Shown here: positions 1-10,246 of the stretch, piece after piece
Position numbering within the stretch: position 1 is the stretch's first letter
How the letters are laid out: each line of letters starts with the position of its first letter
Assembly (NCBI GenBank): GCA_905221605.1
Contig: CAJNDS010002365.1
Location: 186,001 to 250,000, forward strand
From: Symbiodinium natans
Taxonomy: Eukaryota; Sar; Dinophyceae; Suessiales; Symbiodiniaceae
Length of the DNA: 64,000 nt
Reading direction: 5' to 3'
Notes under the pieces: generated by a model
What the model was told of the DNA's origin: nothing
The model's database searches: none
What the model saw: only the letters and a program-made list of their open reading frames with translations
Translations under genes and position numbers: made by a program

Positions 1-29
1 CTGAGGAGTTGCAACTGAAAACTGGGCCG

Positions 30-37
30 CTTGAGCC
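30..37 (-). promoter_or_regulatory. Possible relic of the dinoflagellate spliced leader (leader of array copy left of window)
   Basis: The minus strand reads GGCTCAAG, the last eight bases of the conserved dinoflagellate spliced leader. The same octamer sits at the same place in the other two units. An eight-base match can arise by chance. Confidence 0.3.
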
Positions 38-917
38 CCATGTCCAGGCGCAAGAGTCTTGAGGTGCAGCTGACTCGACAAACTGCCATCATGAGTTCCA
101 TGCTGATCGCCGGTTGCTAACTGTGATTTTCAACGACCAGTTTCCAGCGCGAGGCCTCAGTTTCCGTTGGCTTCCCCCTGGCCGCACCTGCTAGCTGCAG
201 GGTCGTGCATGGAAGGCTCGTTCGTCAGCTCTAGCACAACTAGCGCATCCCAAAGGACAACCGTGCCACCTAAGGATCCAACAATGGCCCCATGAACTGA
301 ACGTCAGAAGGTGATAAGTTACAAACTCCTCGGACCCCAAAGTTGCTTCGTTTTGCAGGCGAAACAAGCTGCCCAAAAAACTGCAGATGCGGTGACTGTG
401 GCTCATGATACCATTGGTTGCGGAGCATGGTTCAAGGAACTTGCCCCATGAACAATCCGAAGAAAGCATTCCGCCATGTTCGGCCTGTGGGTCTTCTCCT
501 CCTCATTTCCATAGCACATTTCAGACTTGACCTGGCATGCATCTATCGGGATCGAAGTTACGCGAAGCAACGCCGCCATGTAAACATTCCACAACCATGA
601 ATGGGCAAGGACATGCAAGCTTTCGTTGCGCGTCCGTCCGTCCTTGCTTGTTCATAACTGCTTGAACACAGCTTCGCTGTGCAGCTGAAAACATGATGCC
701 CTGGCTCGACAGAATCCGAATTCTGCACGGCCTCCGGAGATGACATGTACCTCCTTGTGAAGGGGCTTGAGAAAATCATCTTTGCTGCCAGTTCCCCGAA
801 AATCTTTGGCGAACAAGGTTCACGGTGGCAGACTTAAAAGCTGTGTTGCCAACTCACTACATGCCACTCGCCCGGTAGGCTTAGTAAGCTTTGTCCTTGA
901 CGTGGCACTGAGCACCT

Positions 918-2024
918 TCAGCCGAACAGGTTGCCTTGGAGAGCACTGTAGAGTGACGAAGCATGAGGGGGAGAGAGTCTTAGTGGCAGGGCGAAAGCTC
1001 CCAGCTTCGCCTCTCCGAGCCTAAAGTACTTAAAACAACCTCTTGAGATGCAGCAACGGCAGCATGGATATCTTAAAAGCTTCTCCAAGCCTAAAGAATT
1101 CAAAACAAACTCTCGAGATGCAAATTCACTTGGGTGAGATCTCTCTTCAAGCCAAGGTGCCACGACGAAGCCCTCCATGCCGATTTTGGAGATGCAGTCC
1201 AAAATGCAGAGCAGGGCATCTTCCATTCCTTTGGAGATCAGCCCTGCATGAGCCCGTCCCAAGAGCACCACGACCGGATAGCCCGACCATGAGATGATGG
1301 TCAGCCATTCCAAGCGAGAAAAGAGCAACTGAACGTCGGCCGGCCTATTCTTCACGGTGCCGTTGGCGACATCGACCTGCAAAGCTGCAATCATGAGGGC
1401 GAAGAAGAACACGGATGAGAAGAACCAGAGGTACTTCAAGCCCACTTTCGCTTTGGGCACAATCATTGCAGCCACAATTCCTCCCGTCAACATCATGAGA
1501 TCGCAGCCGATGACCATGAAGAAGGTGTGCTTTTCGGCCCCGCCAATCATGCACAACTCGAAGAGCATCAACGGTGTAGTGGTGATCCAATCGATGTATC
1601 TGATCACTGGGACCTTTCTGCCACCGATTGTAACATCACCCATGCCAGTGACCTTTGCCAAGTAGGCCAAAGCAGCGATCACCATCACGAAGAAGGTGAC
1701 CACATAGGCTTCGGGATGCACATGCCGGATCCACAGTGCCAGCAACACCACGGATGCGAGGGTAAAGAGGATCTGGACCACCCAAGCCACAACGTGAGCA
1801 AATTTGTAGGTCCACCATTTGTGCTGGCTGCTGTTCACCGTCTCCTGCCTCTGCGACAGCTTGTGCCCGATTGTTTCTAGGGGGATTGAAAGAAGGGATG
1901 GCTTCTTGGACGGGAGCTCCGTCAGATCCGTCTCTGACGGCTTCTCCGAGCCCATCATTGCTTCAATGTCTTCAACCTCACCCGCTTTTTGGGGAGAGCT
2001 CGTCTCGTCCTTGGCACCAGTCAT
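918..2024 (-). CDS. Microbial (type I) rhodopsin, proton-pump type, array copy 1
   Basis: Seven-helix retinal protein predicted to move protons across a membrane on illumination. Helix C reads RYIDWITTTPLMLFEL, giving the D-T-E triad (proton acceptor Asp, Thr, carboxylate donor Glu) typical of proteorhodopsin-like outward pumps. Helix F has WSGYPVVVLLG. Helix G has ILDCISKIG, with the Lys that binds retinal. I start at the Met at 2024 (protein begins MTGAKDE) because the 44 upstream residues look like leader sequence; the frame stays open to 2156. About 50 hydrophilic residues precede helix A. The seven-helix part has no intron. The roughly 75 residues after helix G are low in recognisable content and contain a 41-bp direct repeat, so the true C-terminus may be earlier, or an intron may be read through. 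Family assignment is firm; pumping activity is inferred from the residues. Confidence 0.93.
   Translation of the reverse strand: MTGAKDETSSPQKAGEVEDIEAMMGSEKPSETDLTELPSKKPSLLSIPLETIGHKLSQRQETVNSSQHKWWTYKFAHVVAWVVQILFTLASVVLLALWIRHVHPEAYVVTFFVMVIAALAYLAKVTGMGDVTIGGRKVPVIRYIDWITTTPLMLFELCMIGGAEKHTFFMVIGCDLMMLTGGIVAAMIVPKAKVGLKYLWFFSSVFFFALMIAALQVDVANGTVKNRPADVQLLFSRLEWLTIISWSGYPVVVLLGRAHAGLISKGMEDALLCILDCISKIGMEGFVVAPWLEERSHPSEFASREFVLNSLGLEKLLRYPCCRCCISRGCFKYFRLGEAKLGAFALPLRLSPPHASSLYSALQGNLFG
1012..1122. repeat. 41-bp imperfect direct repeat in the rhodopsin 3' tail
   Basis: 1012-1052 and 1082-1122 are two copies of a 41-bp sequence, 70 bp apart, differing at a handful of positions. The pair recurs in array copy 2 near 2991-3101. 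It lies in the region after helix G. Confidence 0.85.
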
Positions 2025-2084
2025 GATCGGCGGGCGAAGGGCTTGTTTACAACAGCTGAGGAGTTGCAACTGAAAACTGGGCCG

Positions 2085-2092
2085 CTTGAGCC
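2085..2092 (-). promoter_or_regulatory. Possible relic spliced-leader 3' end upstream of rhodopsin copy 1
   Basis: GGCTCAAG on the minus strand lies about 60 bases upstream of the chosen ATG at 2024, a usual distance for a leader junction. It is preceded by CATGG rather than the leader's CATTTT, so only the 3' end matches. If real, it marks reinsertion of a trans-spliced mRNA, which would also explain the intronless gene. Confidence 0.35.
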
Positions 2093-2896
2093 CCATGTCC
2101 AGGCGCAAGAGTCTTGAGGTGCAGCTGACTCGACAAACTGCCATCATGAGTTCCATGCTGATCGCCGGTTGCTAACTGTGATTTTCAACGACCAGTTTCC
2201 AGCGCGAGGCCTCAGTTTCCGTTGGCTTCCCCTTGGCCGCACCTGCTAGCTGCTAGCTGCAGGGTCGTGCATGGAAGGCTCGTTCGTCAGCTCTAGCACA
2301 ACAAGCGCATCCCAAAGGACAACCGTGCCACCTAAGGATCCAACAATGGCACCAAAAAACTGCAGATGCGGTGACTGTGGCTCATGATACCATTGGTTGC
2401 GGAGCATGGTTCAAGGAACTTGCCCCATGAACAATCCGAAGAAAGCATTCCGCCATGTTCGGCCTGTGGGTCTTCTCCTCCTCATTTCCATAGCACATTT
2501 CAGACTTGACCTGGCATGCATCTATCGGGATCGAAGTTACGCGAAGCAACGCCGCCATGTAAACATTCCACAACCATGAATGGGCAAGGACATGCAAGCT
2601 TTCGTTGCGCGTCCGTCCGTCCTTGCTTGTTCATAACTGCTTGAACACAGCTTCGCTGTGCAGCTGAAAACATGATGCCCTGGCTCGACAGAATCCGAAT
2701 TCTGCACGGCCTCCGGAGATGACATGTACCTCCTTGTGAAGGGGCTTGAGAAAATCATCTTTGCTGCCAGTTCCCCGAAAATCTTTGGCGAACAAGGTTC
2801 ACGGTGGCAGACTTAAAAGCTGTGTTGCCAACTCACTACATGCCACTCGCCCGGTAGGCTTAGTAAGCTTTGTCCTTGACGTGGCACTGAGCACCT

Positions 2897-4003
2897 TCAG
2901 CCGAACAGGTTGCCTTGGAGAGCACTGTAGAGTGACGAAGCATGAGGGGGAGAGAGTCTTAGTGGCAGGGCGAAAGCTCCCAGCTTCGCCTCTCCGAGCC
3001 TAAAGTACTTAAAGCAAACTCTTGAGACGCAGCAACGGCAGCATGGATATCTTAAAAGCTTCTCCAAGCCTAAAGAATTCAACACAAACTCTCGAGATGC
3101 AAGTTCACTTGGGTGAGATCTCTCTTGAAGCCAAGGTGCCACGACGAAGCCCTCCATGCCGATTTTGGAGATGCAGTCCAAAATGCAGAGCAGGGCATCT
3201 TCCATTCCTTTGGAGATCAGCCCTGCATGAGCCCGGCCCAAGAGCACCACGACCGGATAGCCCGACCATGAGATGATGGTCAGCCATTCCAAGCGGGAAA
3301 AGAGCAACTGAACGTCGGCCGGCCTTTTCTTCACGGTGCCGTTGGCGACATCGACCTGCAAAGCTGCAATCATGAGGGCGAAGAAGAACACGGATGAGAA
3401 GAACCAGAGGTACTTCAAGCCCACTTTCGCTTTGGGCACAATCATTGCAGCCACAATTCCTCCCGTCAACATCATGAGATCGCAGCCGATGACCATGAAG
3501 AAGGTGTGCTTTTCGGCCCCGCCAATCATGCACAACTCGAAGAGCATCAACGGTGTAGTGGTGATCCAATCGATGTATCTGATCACTGGGACCTTTCTGC
3601 CACCGATTGTAACATCACCCATGCCAGTGACCTTTGCCAAGTAGGCCAAAGCAGCGATCACCATCACGAAGAAGGTGACCACATAGGCTTCGGGATGCAC
3701 ATGCCGGATCCACAGTGCCAGCAACACCACGGATGCGAGGGTAAAGAGGATCTGGACCACCCAAGCCACAACGTGAGCAAATTTGTAGGTCCACCATTTG
3801 TGCTGGCTGCTGTTCACCGTCTCCTGCCTCTGCGACAGCTTGTGCCCGATTGTTTCTAGGGGGATTGAAAGAAGGGATGGCTTCTTGGACGGGAGCTCCG
3901 TCAGATCCGTCTCTGACGGCTTCTCCGAGCCCATGATTGCTTCAATGTCTTCAACCTCACCCGCTTTTTGGGGAGAGCTCGTCTCGTCCTTGGCACCAGT
4001 CAT
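2897..4003 (-). CDS. Microbial (type I) rhodopsin, proton-pump type, array copy 2
   Basis: Near-identical neighbour of the gene at 918-2024. It has the same D-T-E helix C motif, the same helix F WSGYP and the same helix G Lys. The few protein differences fall outside the pump core: Met to Ile in the acidic N-terminal region, Asn to Lys before RPADV, and several changes in the C-terminal tail (WLEER to WLQER, CISRG to CVSRV). Clustering of changes in the tail supports the idea that the tail is under little constraint or is not coding. Start chosen at 4003 by analogy with copy 1; the frame is open to 4135. Sequence identity over coding and spacer points to very recent duplication or gene conversion. 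Confidence 0.93.
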   Translation of the reverse strand: MTGAKDETSSPQKAGEVEDIEAIMGSEKPSETDLTELPSKKPSLLSIPLETIGHKLSQRQETVNSSQHKWWTYKFAHVVAWVVQILFTLASVVLLALWIRHVHPEAYVVTFFVMVIAALAYLAKVTGMGDVTIGGRKVPVIRYIDWITTTPLMLFELCMIGGAEKHTFFMVIGCDLMMLTGGIVAAMIVPKAKVGLKYLWFFSSVFFFALMIAALQVDVANGTVKKRPADVQLLFSRLEWLTIISWSGYPVVVLLGRAHAGLISKGMEDALLCILDCISKIGMEGFVVAPWLQERSHPSELASREFVLNSLGLEKLLRYPCCRCCVSRVCFKYFRLGEAKLGAFALPLRLSPPHASSLYSALQGNLFG

Positions 4004-4063
4004 GATCGGCGGGCGAAGGGCTTGTTTACAACAGCTGAGGAGTTGCAACTGAAAACTGGGCCG

Positions 4064-4071
4064 CTTGAGCC
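4064..4071 (-). promoter_or_regulatory. Possible relic spliced-leader 3' end upstream of rhodopsin copy 2
   Basis: Same octamer and same spacing (about 60 bases) to the ATG at 4003 as in copy 1. Being inside the duplicated unit, it is not independent evidence. Confidence 0.35.
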
Positions 4072-4255
4072 CCATGTCCAGGCGCAAGAGTCTTGAGGTG
4101 CAGCTGACTCGACAAACTGCCATCATGAGTTCCATGCTGATCGCCGGTTGCTAACTGTGATTTTCAACGACCAGTTTCCAGCGCGAGGCCTCAGTTTCCG
4201 TTGGCTTCCCCTTGGCCGCACCTGCTAGCTGCTAGCTGCAGGGTCGTGCATGGAA

Positions 4256-4760
4256 TCTTTCGTTGCCCAAAGCTGGGCACGTTCGTCAGCTCAAGCACAA
4301 CAAACTTATCCCGGGGATCACCGGATCCGAAGAAAGCATCCCGCCTTTGGTTCTTCTCCTCCTGGCCCGCGCTTGGTTTCCTTATCAGATTTCAGGACAT
4401 GGCATGTGCCAATCGAAGAAGCATTGCTATCTGGGGTCCAGATCCCACAGGTGAAGGTCCCCGGAGTTTTGTATGGCCCTCATAGAAGTGTGAAGCAATG
4501 CCGCAATCTACTCACGTCATGGTTGGACAACGTCATGCGCATTGAAAGAAGGGATGGTTTCGTTTTCTCCGAGATAGGCATTGCTTCAATGTACACAACC
4601 TCGTCCGTTTTGTGAGGAGAGGTTGCCTCCTCTGGCTCATAGCTTGTCTACAAAGGCTATGAGGAGCTGCGGCTGAAAAACTAAATCTCTTGAGGCCCAA
4701 GTATGTCCAACAGCAAAAGTCTTGAGGCGCAGCGGACATTTGACACACTTCCAGCATGAG
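4256..4760 (-). pseudogene. Decayed rhodopsin array unit (spacer plus N-terminal coding relic)
   Basis: 4318-4440 is a diverged match to the array spacer (around 2425-2530). 4538-4757 is a diverged match to the N-terminal coding and leader part of the rhodopsin genes (around 1883-2140), including the ATTGAAAGAAGGGATGG and ATTGCTTCAATGT stretches. The whole seven-helix part and most of the spacer are missing, and the residual frame is disrupted. This is the dead upstream end of the array, older than the intact copies. Confidence 0.8.
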
Positions 4761-5084
4761 TTCGTCTACCTCCTCCCCCTCCCCCTCCTCCTCCTCAGCC
4801 CGAATTCCGCACGTTCACATGTCAGAGAGCAACGGACTCTGAAGTACCAACCCTAAATGCCGAACAGCACCCCGGAAGTCGTGTATTTCATGGACCAGAC
4901 TCGGCCACAACCTTCATTGTGGGGCAAATGGAGCCAAGAATCTGCGGCTTGAGTCGACCACATTGAAATACATTGAAGCATCGAGTAGCAGCACAGGTGT
5001 GCAGGATGCACATCTTGGGGCAGCCCGCCCGACACGATCCACGGCCCCTTCATGTCCGACACTACTCACATCTTGTAGCCGTGG
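4761..5084. other. No gene seen
   Basis: Contains a short CTCC-rich tract near 4770-4795. I see no family-like reading frame. Confidence 0.5.
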
Positions 5085-5812
5085 TCACGACTCCAGCGGC
5101 GAAAACCGCTGCCGCAGAAGCAGAGCAGTGTGAGCCCGCTTCTTTCTTTGCCTTGTGCTTGGTGGTGGTCTGGCGCAACGCGGCCACCAGTCCAACAGAT
5201 CACAGATCGAACTCTCAGAATCACAGTGCAAGGCAGCTGCAGCAGCTAGTCCTTCACTTTTCACTACCACCAGGGAAGGTTGCTGAAGCTGCGGCGCAGA
5301 ACCACTCCAGAAAGAATTCAAGAGGATGAGTGCTTGGCAAACAACGCTTGTCATTCGGTCGCCACCGATGTCCACAAACATCTTGAAGTTGCTTGCCTCT
5401 GTCTGCATCCTCGGACAGCTCCACAAGGATTCGACAGATCGCAAGGCCGAAGATCCCAATATGCCCAATAAATAAGTAAATGCATAAATGCATAAAGAAC
5501 ATTATGTATATACAATATGCCTTTGCCAAGCGGCTCCCGGCAAAGTTTGCGCAGGACCTCTGGCTCCTGGAAGCAATCCACCAGTTCAAAGCGGCATTCT
5601 GGGCAACGTCGTCGGCTCTCCTCGCATGGCTCTACTGGCACACGAATCAGCGAATCAGCGAATCAAGCAACACAAGTGTACTATAGTGTACTATTGAGCG
5701 TATCCTCCACCAGCTCGGAGCTGTTGTCCACACCAATCACGGATGAGGCATGGGAAGCTAGGATGCGGGTACATTCCTCAGGCGCATCACAGCAGCCTAT
5801 GGCTCATGGACT
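5085..5812 (-). CDS. SAM-dependent methyltransferase, class I fold, split into several exons
   Basis: Exons on the minus strand spell a Rossmann-fold methyltransferase in order. About 5707-5805 carries motif I and the acidic loop (IGCCDAPEECTRILASHA, then VIGVDNSSELVE), where the Asp of GVD would bind the SAM ribose. About 5540-5630 has CPECRFELVDCFQEPEV. About 5300-5395 has NFKMFVDIGGDR, the usual strand-4 acidic motif. About 5230-5280 has PSLVVVKSEGL, and a basic C-terminal stretch ends at 5085. The exons lie in different frames with an AT-rich intron near 5470-5530, so no single frame covers the gene. The first Gly-rich residues of motif I are preceded by an in-frame stop and must be spliced to an upstream exon I cannot place. 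The substrate cannot be told from sequence. Confidence 0.65.
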
Positions 5813-6330
5813 CCGGGGCTTACTTGCGACGCCGTTTCAACAAGCACGCCACGCCTAAGACTTTGGACCAAGGCGGCCGAGGATCACCATAAGACGAGCC
5901 AACCTCCAGAACTCCGTCTCCCTGGCGCGCAAGAAATCCATACGTTAGCTCGTCCACAGTCCTATTTTCAGCACGGCTTGACGTAACAATATCTCAAAAA
6001 CATGTCGCGACATGATAGAGGCAGAAGACAGAGCAAAGATTTCCAGGCGAGCTTTCTCAATAGAGCGGAACTGTATGGCAGAGAGTGATGTAGTTCAGCA
6101 TGGCTTGCGGGAGCGTTTCACCTCAACAAAACGCTATTTGGAGTCCTGAAAAGTGCCTGCTTCCGTCTCTTTCCTGAATCAAAGGGCCCCCTTCCTCGCT
6201 CAGTCCAGGTAAGCTCCAGAAGCCCTAACCTGTAAAAACCTTCGAGACAAGAACAACCGCAAAACACATCCGGAAAGGCTAGCTCTTGCGAGGCCGCCCG
6301 AGACCAGCAACAAAGGGTGTTTTAAAGAAG
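5813..6330. other. No gene identified
   Basis: Should contain the 5' exon(s) of the methyltransferase at 5085-5812, but none can be recognised. No repeat or RNA gene seen. Confidence 0.4.
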
Positions 6331-6334
6331 GGTT

Positions 6335-6359
6335 CTCGATGTTTAGGGTTTAGGGCTTA
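6335..6359 (+). repeat. Interstitial telomere-like tract (TTTAGGG type)
   Basis: Reads as consecutive degenerate TTTAGGG/GCTTAGGG units on the plus strand. It faces the reverse-oriented tract at 6940-7020. Confidence 0.75.
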
Positions 6360-6939
6360 GCCACACTGGCCCCTTTCTGATGCAGAGGGGGGCTCAGACT
6401 TGAGGGTTGAAGGATCAGCGACGACCCCCGACCAAGTGTCGCCTCCCACCTTCAACCAGAAGAGGCCACAAAGTGGCCTGGAAGAAGCCAGAGGAGGCCC
6501 AGAAGAGGCACCCCAGGGTTTTAACGCCACCCCCCGGGTCCCCAAAATTGTTGCTTTGGCTCAGCGCTAGAGCAAACTCTGGGTGGTTTTCAAACAACCC
6601 TAACATTACAATTTTCATCCTCGCCTTTCCGACATGCATGCTGGCATTCTTGACTCTGCAGTTGCGAGCTCCCGCACATGCAACATGATCTGGCCCTGCC
6701 TTTCCTACTTGTGTCTTGGCCAGCCGCCGATACGTCACAGTATCATGCACCAGAAGAACTCTTGGCGGTGTAGCCGGCAAGACTCGGACCACCCGAGCTG
6801 GTGAGCAGAGGAACCCATGGCCATCAAATGTCTGCAGACGAATTCGGCTTGCCAAGCCACACCTGCACCAGTCGGTTTGCACCCCTAGGTCAGAGTCTCG
6901 CTTACGTGATGGCAATTGCCCCACAAAAAAATAATGCTA
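6360..6939. other. Segment between inverted telomere-like tracts; no clear gene
   Basis: A 169-codon minus frame runs across 6415-6924, but its composition gives no recognisable domain and the opposite strand is equally open in places. I do not call it a gene. Confidence 0.4.
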
Positions 6940-7020
6940 CCCTAAACCCTTAGCCTAAACCGCATAAACCCGGAACCCTCAACCCTGCACCAGCCCTAAG
7001 CCCTAAACCCTAAACCCTGC
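6940..7020 (-). repeat. Interstitial telomere-like tract (CCCTAAA orientation)
   Basis: Several CCCTAAA/CCCTAAG units separated by degenerate bases, in the orientation opposite to 6335-6359. Confidence 0.75.
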
Positions 7021-7132
7021 CGGGCGGCGATTCTGGGAGTTCGTAACTCATTCTCAGGAATGCTGGGAGAAGCTCGTCATGCTGCAGCATCGAATCGGCT
7101 CGCTCATGGCCTACAGCAACACAATGGAAGCC

Positions 7133-7149
7133 GGGGGGGGGGGGGGGGG
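7133..7149. repeat. G17 homopolymer
   Basis: Uninterrupted run of 17 G on the plus strand; a likely site of assembly or polymerase error. Confidence 0.95.
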
Positions 7150-8084
7150 TGAAGCATCACCAAACAGTAAGCTATTACACCAGCCTCGACCCCAAACAGC
7201 ACAAACTACAAAAAGGAGGAGCTTACAGGTTGCAAAAAGTAAAGAACAGCCAGCAAATACTCCACGCGAGGGAGTAAAACACATCCCACCCCAAAGGCGA
7301 AATGCAGAGCTAGCTCAGCATTCTGGTCGCAACACGATAAGGTTCGCGGTTGAATCGTAAGGGTGTGAGGGAACTGGGCATGTGTTCACATGCTGGGTCG
7401 AGACATGAGGGACACAATAGCACGCTATGAAGGGACAAACCCTGATCCCCAGAAGCGCGTCACAGCATCCGGCTGCACGGAGTACCGCCACAGGATTTCG
7501 GACGACAATTTACTGTCTTGCACGAGCAGTTGAACAGATCTACAGACCTGGATAGCAGCGCAGTCCGAAACAACGAAAGATTGAAACGTTGAAGCAGCGC
7601 TGAGTGGTTGGCATTCGAGTAACGCTGTCATCTAAGGCCCCATAGGAATTAGAACACACATATACCAAATATTAGCAAGTAGTACCTAGACTCCAGACAT
7701 ACGGAACCCCCATGTCCCAATGCCGAAATAAAAAAAAGTAACATGCTAGATAACTGCAGTGTGACGGGGCCGTGAGGCACCCACATTTTACAAAGATAAC
7801 GGCACCCAATTCAATCACATTCTAGAGAACTGCAGTGTGACGCCATTATGAGACGCCTTTTGCCTACGCGAGAAGCTCTACGTCCATCACCTACGAGTAG
7901 TAAACTTGCCAGGCAATGTGATGCATTTTCAGAGGTGGTCTTAACTACCCCCGAGGAACTGGTACTGGCCATGCACACCAAATTCATAGTAGCCCCCTGA
8001 CTGCACCTGAAGCTAGCCAATCACCGCTTAATACGATGATACGTGATACGTGCGAAAGAATTTTGCAGGCTTGAACGCTTGAAC
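7150..8084. other. No gene identified
   Basis: Short frames on both strands without recognisable motifs. A short duplicated phrase, AACTGCAGTGTGACG, occurs near 7754 and 7830. Confidence 0.4.
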
Positions 8085-8291
8085 CTAGGCGCTAGGAAAA
8101 TTGAGCCACCAAACAAAGCTTGCTGGATAGCCTTCCTTCACGTTGTCCACCACAAGAGCATGGCAATGCCTGTTGTTGCTGCGACAGTCCACAGCCACAA
8201 TGTCTCCTGTAGGGAGGACTGCAAGGATGCAGGGGAGGGAACTCCTGCAGGTTTCAGGCTGGAGAATGTCCAAGGAGTTCAATATGTTCAA
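8085..8291 (-). CDS. Hypothetical exon
   Basis: Minus frame with a protein-like run, ILAVLPTGDIVAVDC, followed by ALVVDNVKEGYPASFVW. The alternating hydrophobic pattern suggests beta structure. No family recognised. It may be one exon of a split gene whose other exons I cannot find. Confidence 0.3.
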   Translation of the reverse strand: MNILNSLDILQPETCRSSLPCILAVLPTGDIVAVDCRSNNRHCHALVVDNVKEGYPASFVWWLNFPSA

Positions 8292-8344
8292 TGATCAGGA
8301 GTCTGGAAGGTGCCAATACAAGACCGAAGAGGAGCTTTCCTGAG

Positions 8345-9869
8345 CCGCTAGCGGCTAGCGGCTAGCCACAAGGCTCTGTCCAGTTCGTACAGCTTTCGAC
8401 GGAAGGCGAATACCTTGCTACTCATCTGGAGCCTTACAGGATGACAAGCCAGCCGTGCTGCCGGCCTGGGGTAAAGAACTCGAAGAGGTTGTGCTGCCAA
8501 GCAGACGAAAAGGTGCCACGCTTGTCGCTTGGAGTTTGGGCGCACTGCCACAGAAATGCACCAAAAGGAGGCATGCAAAGCTCTTCCACAGAGACTTCTG
8601 ACATCACGGCGTGCTAAAGCTGTGATGTGGACTGTGGCATCTTGAACGTGTCTTCGATAAGCAACGTCTGTGGAGTTACTGCAAGCAAATTATCCTGACG
8701 TATGATTGCTTGGGCTGTGCTGTCATCATGACGCCTATAGGTCCTTTTACATTTCATGTAGTGCAACATCGTTGGCAAGGCCGTGCAAATTCATTACATG
8801 CAAAGGTCTCACACAACTTGCAGCTTTGAACCACGCAGCACTAGATCCTGCAGCCAACAATGGCATGCAATTAACTGAAACCCGTAACCCTGGTTTCAGC
8901 TTCACCTAGCTGGTTCTAGTTGCGCTTGGTCAGTACTCGCAGGGGCGAAGACATGTTCACACGATCTGTGGGACTCCAAACCTCTCTGAATGGGTTGCGC
9001 CGGGTTGCGCCTGAAAAGCCGAAGGATGGGTCGATGCTTTTGTTGAAGGGTCTTTTGGGCCGAGTCGTGAAAATGCAAAGTTGGGCATGTACAGTATTCG
9101 CCGTGCTTCAACAGCGATGACACACACACACACACACACACACAACCCCCTTTGTCCAGGCACGCTGTGTTTTGGGCGTCACCTTCTGTGCCGGAAGCTT
9201 GTCAACACCAGCAGCGTTGGTGCGGCCACTGGTGCAAAGCAGCCACAAATGCTGGCAGCACACGAAAGTTGATCATGTTCAATGGGCTCGGCGTCAAGGT
9301 GTAACCAGGGCTCTGGTGAAGGAAAATCATTGGTGAGAGCTGCCAGGGTCGCTTCCCAGGGGTCGAGTGCATGCCGCTGGCCCTGCTGCTGCCTTCACTG
9401 TGGCTAAGCGACTGAAGCCATGCACAGCTGCAATGCATTTACATCGCACCCGCCATCCCTACAGCATGATGAACCTGTCTACAAGTCTACGACAGATTGA
9501 ACAGCGGCTGGCAACCATCACAAGGTGCTCGCGATCTCGCTGCGCTCGCGCGGCAAACGCCTGGCATCTCAGACTTTAAGTGCAACGAGCTTCGGTCGCA
9601 TCATGGTCAGCATTCATCAGCAAGTGCATCAATTGGTCTTCCCGCGGTTCGTGCAGCAAGTCGCAGCTTGCAAATACCCAACCTGTACATGGGCGAGCCA
9701 GCTGCTGTGGCTGCTCCTCCTACACTATTAAAACGTTCAATGCTGCAAAATACTCCCCACAAGGAGCTGGCAGTCACGCAGCTGTTTCTCTTCACATCCT
9801 GGAGGTTGGGATGTCCCCCTTATACTAACAGCCCTTCATAGGCATTCTAGTACCCCCCCCAATCCTACT
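8345..9869. other. No gene identified; one CA microsatellite
   Basis: 8346-8366 has three copies of a short GCTAGCG unit. 9120-9144 is a microsatellite, listed separately. The remaining frames (for example around 9497-9841) carry no recognisable motif. Confidence 0.4.
9120..9144. repeat. (AC)12 microsatellite
   Basis: Perfect dinucleotide run. Confidence 0.95.
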
Positions 9870-9911
9870 CCAGGGTTTAGGGCTTAGGGCTTAGGGCTTA
9901 GGGTTTAGGAC
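9870..9911 (+). repeat. Interstitial telomere-like tract
   Basis: Five consecutive units alternating between TTTAGGG and CTTAGGG on the plus strand, just beyond the 3' end of the vault-repeat/SPFH gene. Confidence 0.85.
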
Positions 9912-10246
9912 TGCCAGTATATGGGGGAACATCCCGACCTGGAGAGGCCAAGGTTTGCACCAGGAATCAGCGAGCGCTCACCCCCAACAAAGACCAAACA
10001 GCCTATTTTCAGGTCGAAGCAAATCTTTTTTTGTTGAAGAGATACTCCCACTTTATGTACTTATATACTACTGTACGCAACAAGGCAAAACATGTCACAG
10101 TATTATTTGTGATTTCTTGCTTGTGGTAGAGTATGGATATCCAGTCAAAGCCACTTCTTCGATTCGATCGACAGGTCCACATCGGATGGGGTGTAGTACA
10201 AGCTCGCATTGCCTTATTTCCGAAGCACAAGACACAAGACATGTTT

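Larger units (their letters stand above)
1..4255. repeat. Head-to-tail tandem array of rhodopsin gene units, period 1979 bp
   Basis: Base 1 onward matches 2056 onward, which in turn matches 4035 onward. The two complete units are offset by 1979 bp and differ by scattered substitutions. Unit 1 also carries about 84 bp near 350-435 that unit 2 lacks, and unit 2 has a 7-8 bp CTAGCTG duplication. Each unit contains one minus-strand rhodopsin gene and about 900 bp of spacer. Bases 1-110 correspond to the 5' leader of a further copy whose coding part lies left of the window, so the array continues outside it. No other gene is visible in the spacers (121-917 and 2177-2896). Confidence 0.95.

Noticed and set aside
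1357-1880. Plus-strand frames across the rhodopsin gene
   Set aside because: Antisense shadows repeated identically in both array copies.
6415-6924. 169-codon minus frame as a gene
   Set aside because: No domain-like motif and no exon partner; composition gives no support beyond length.
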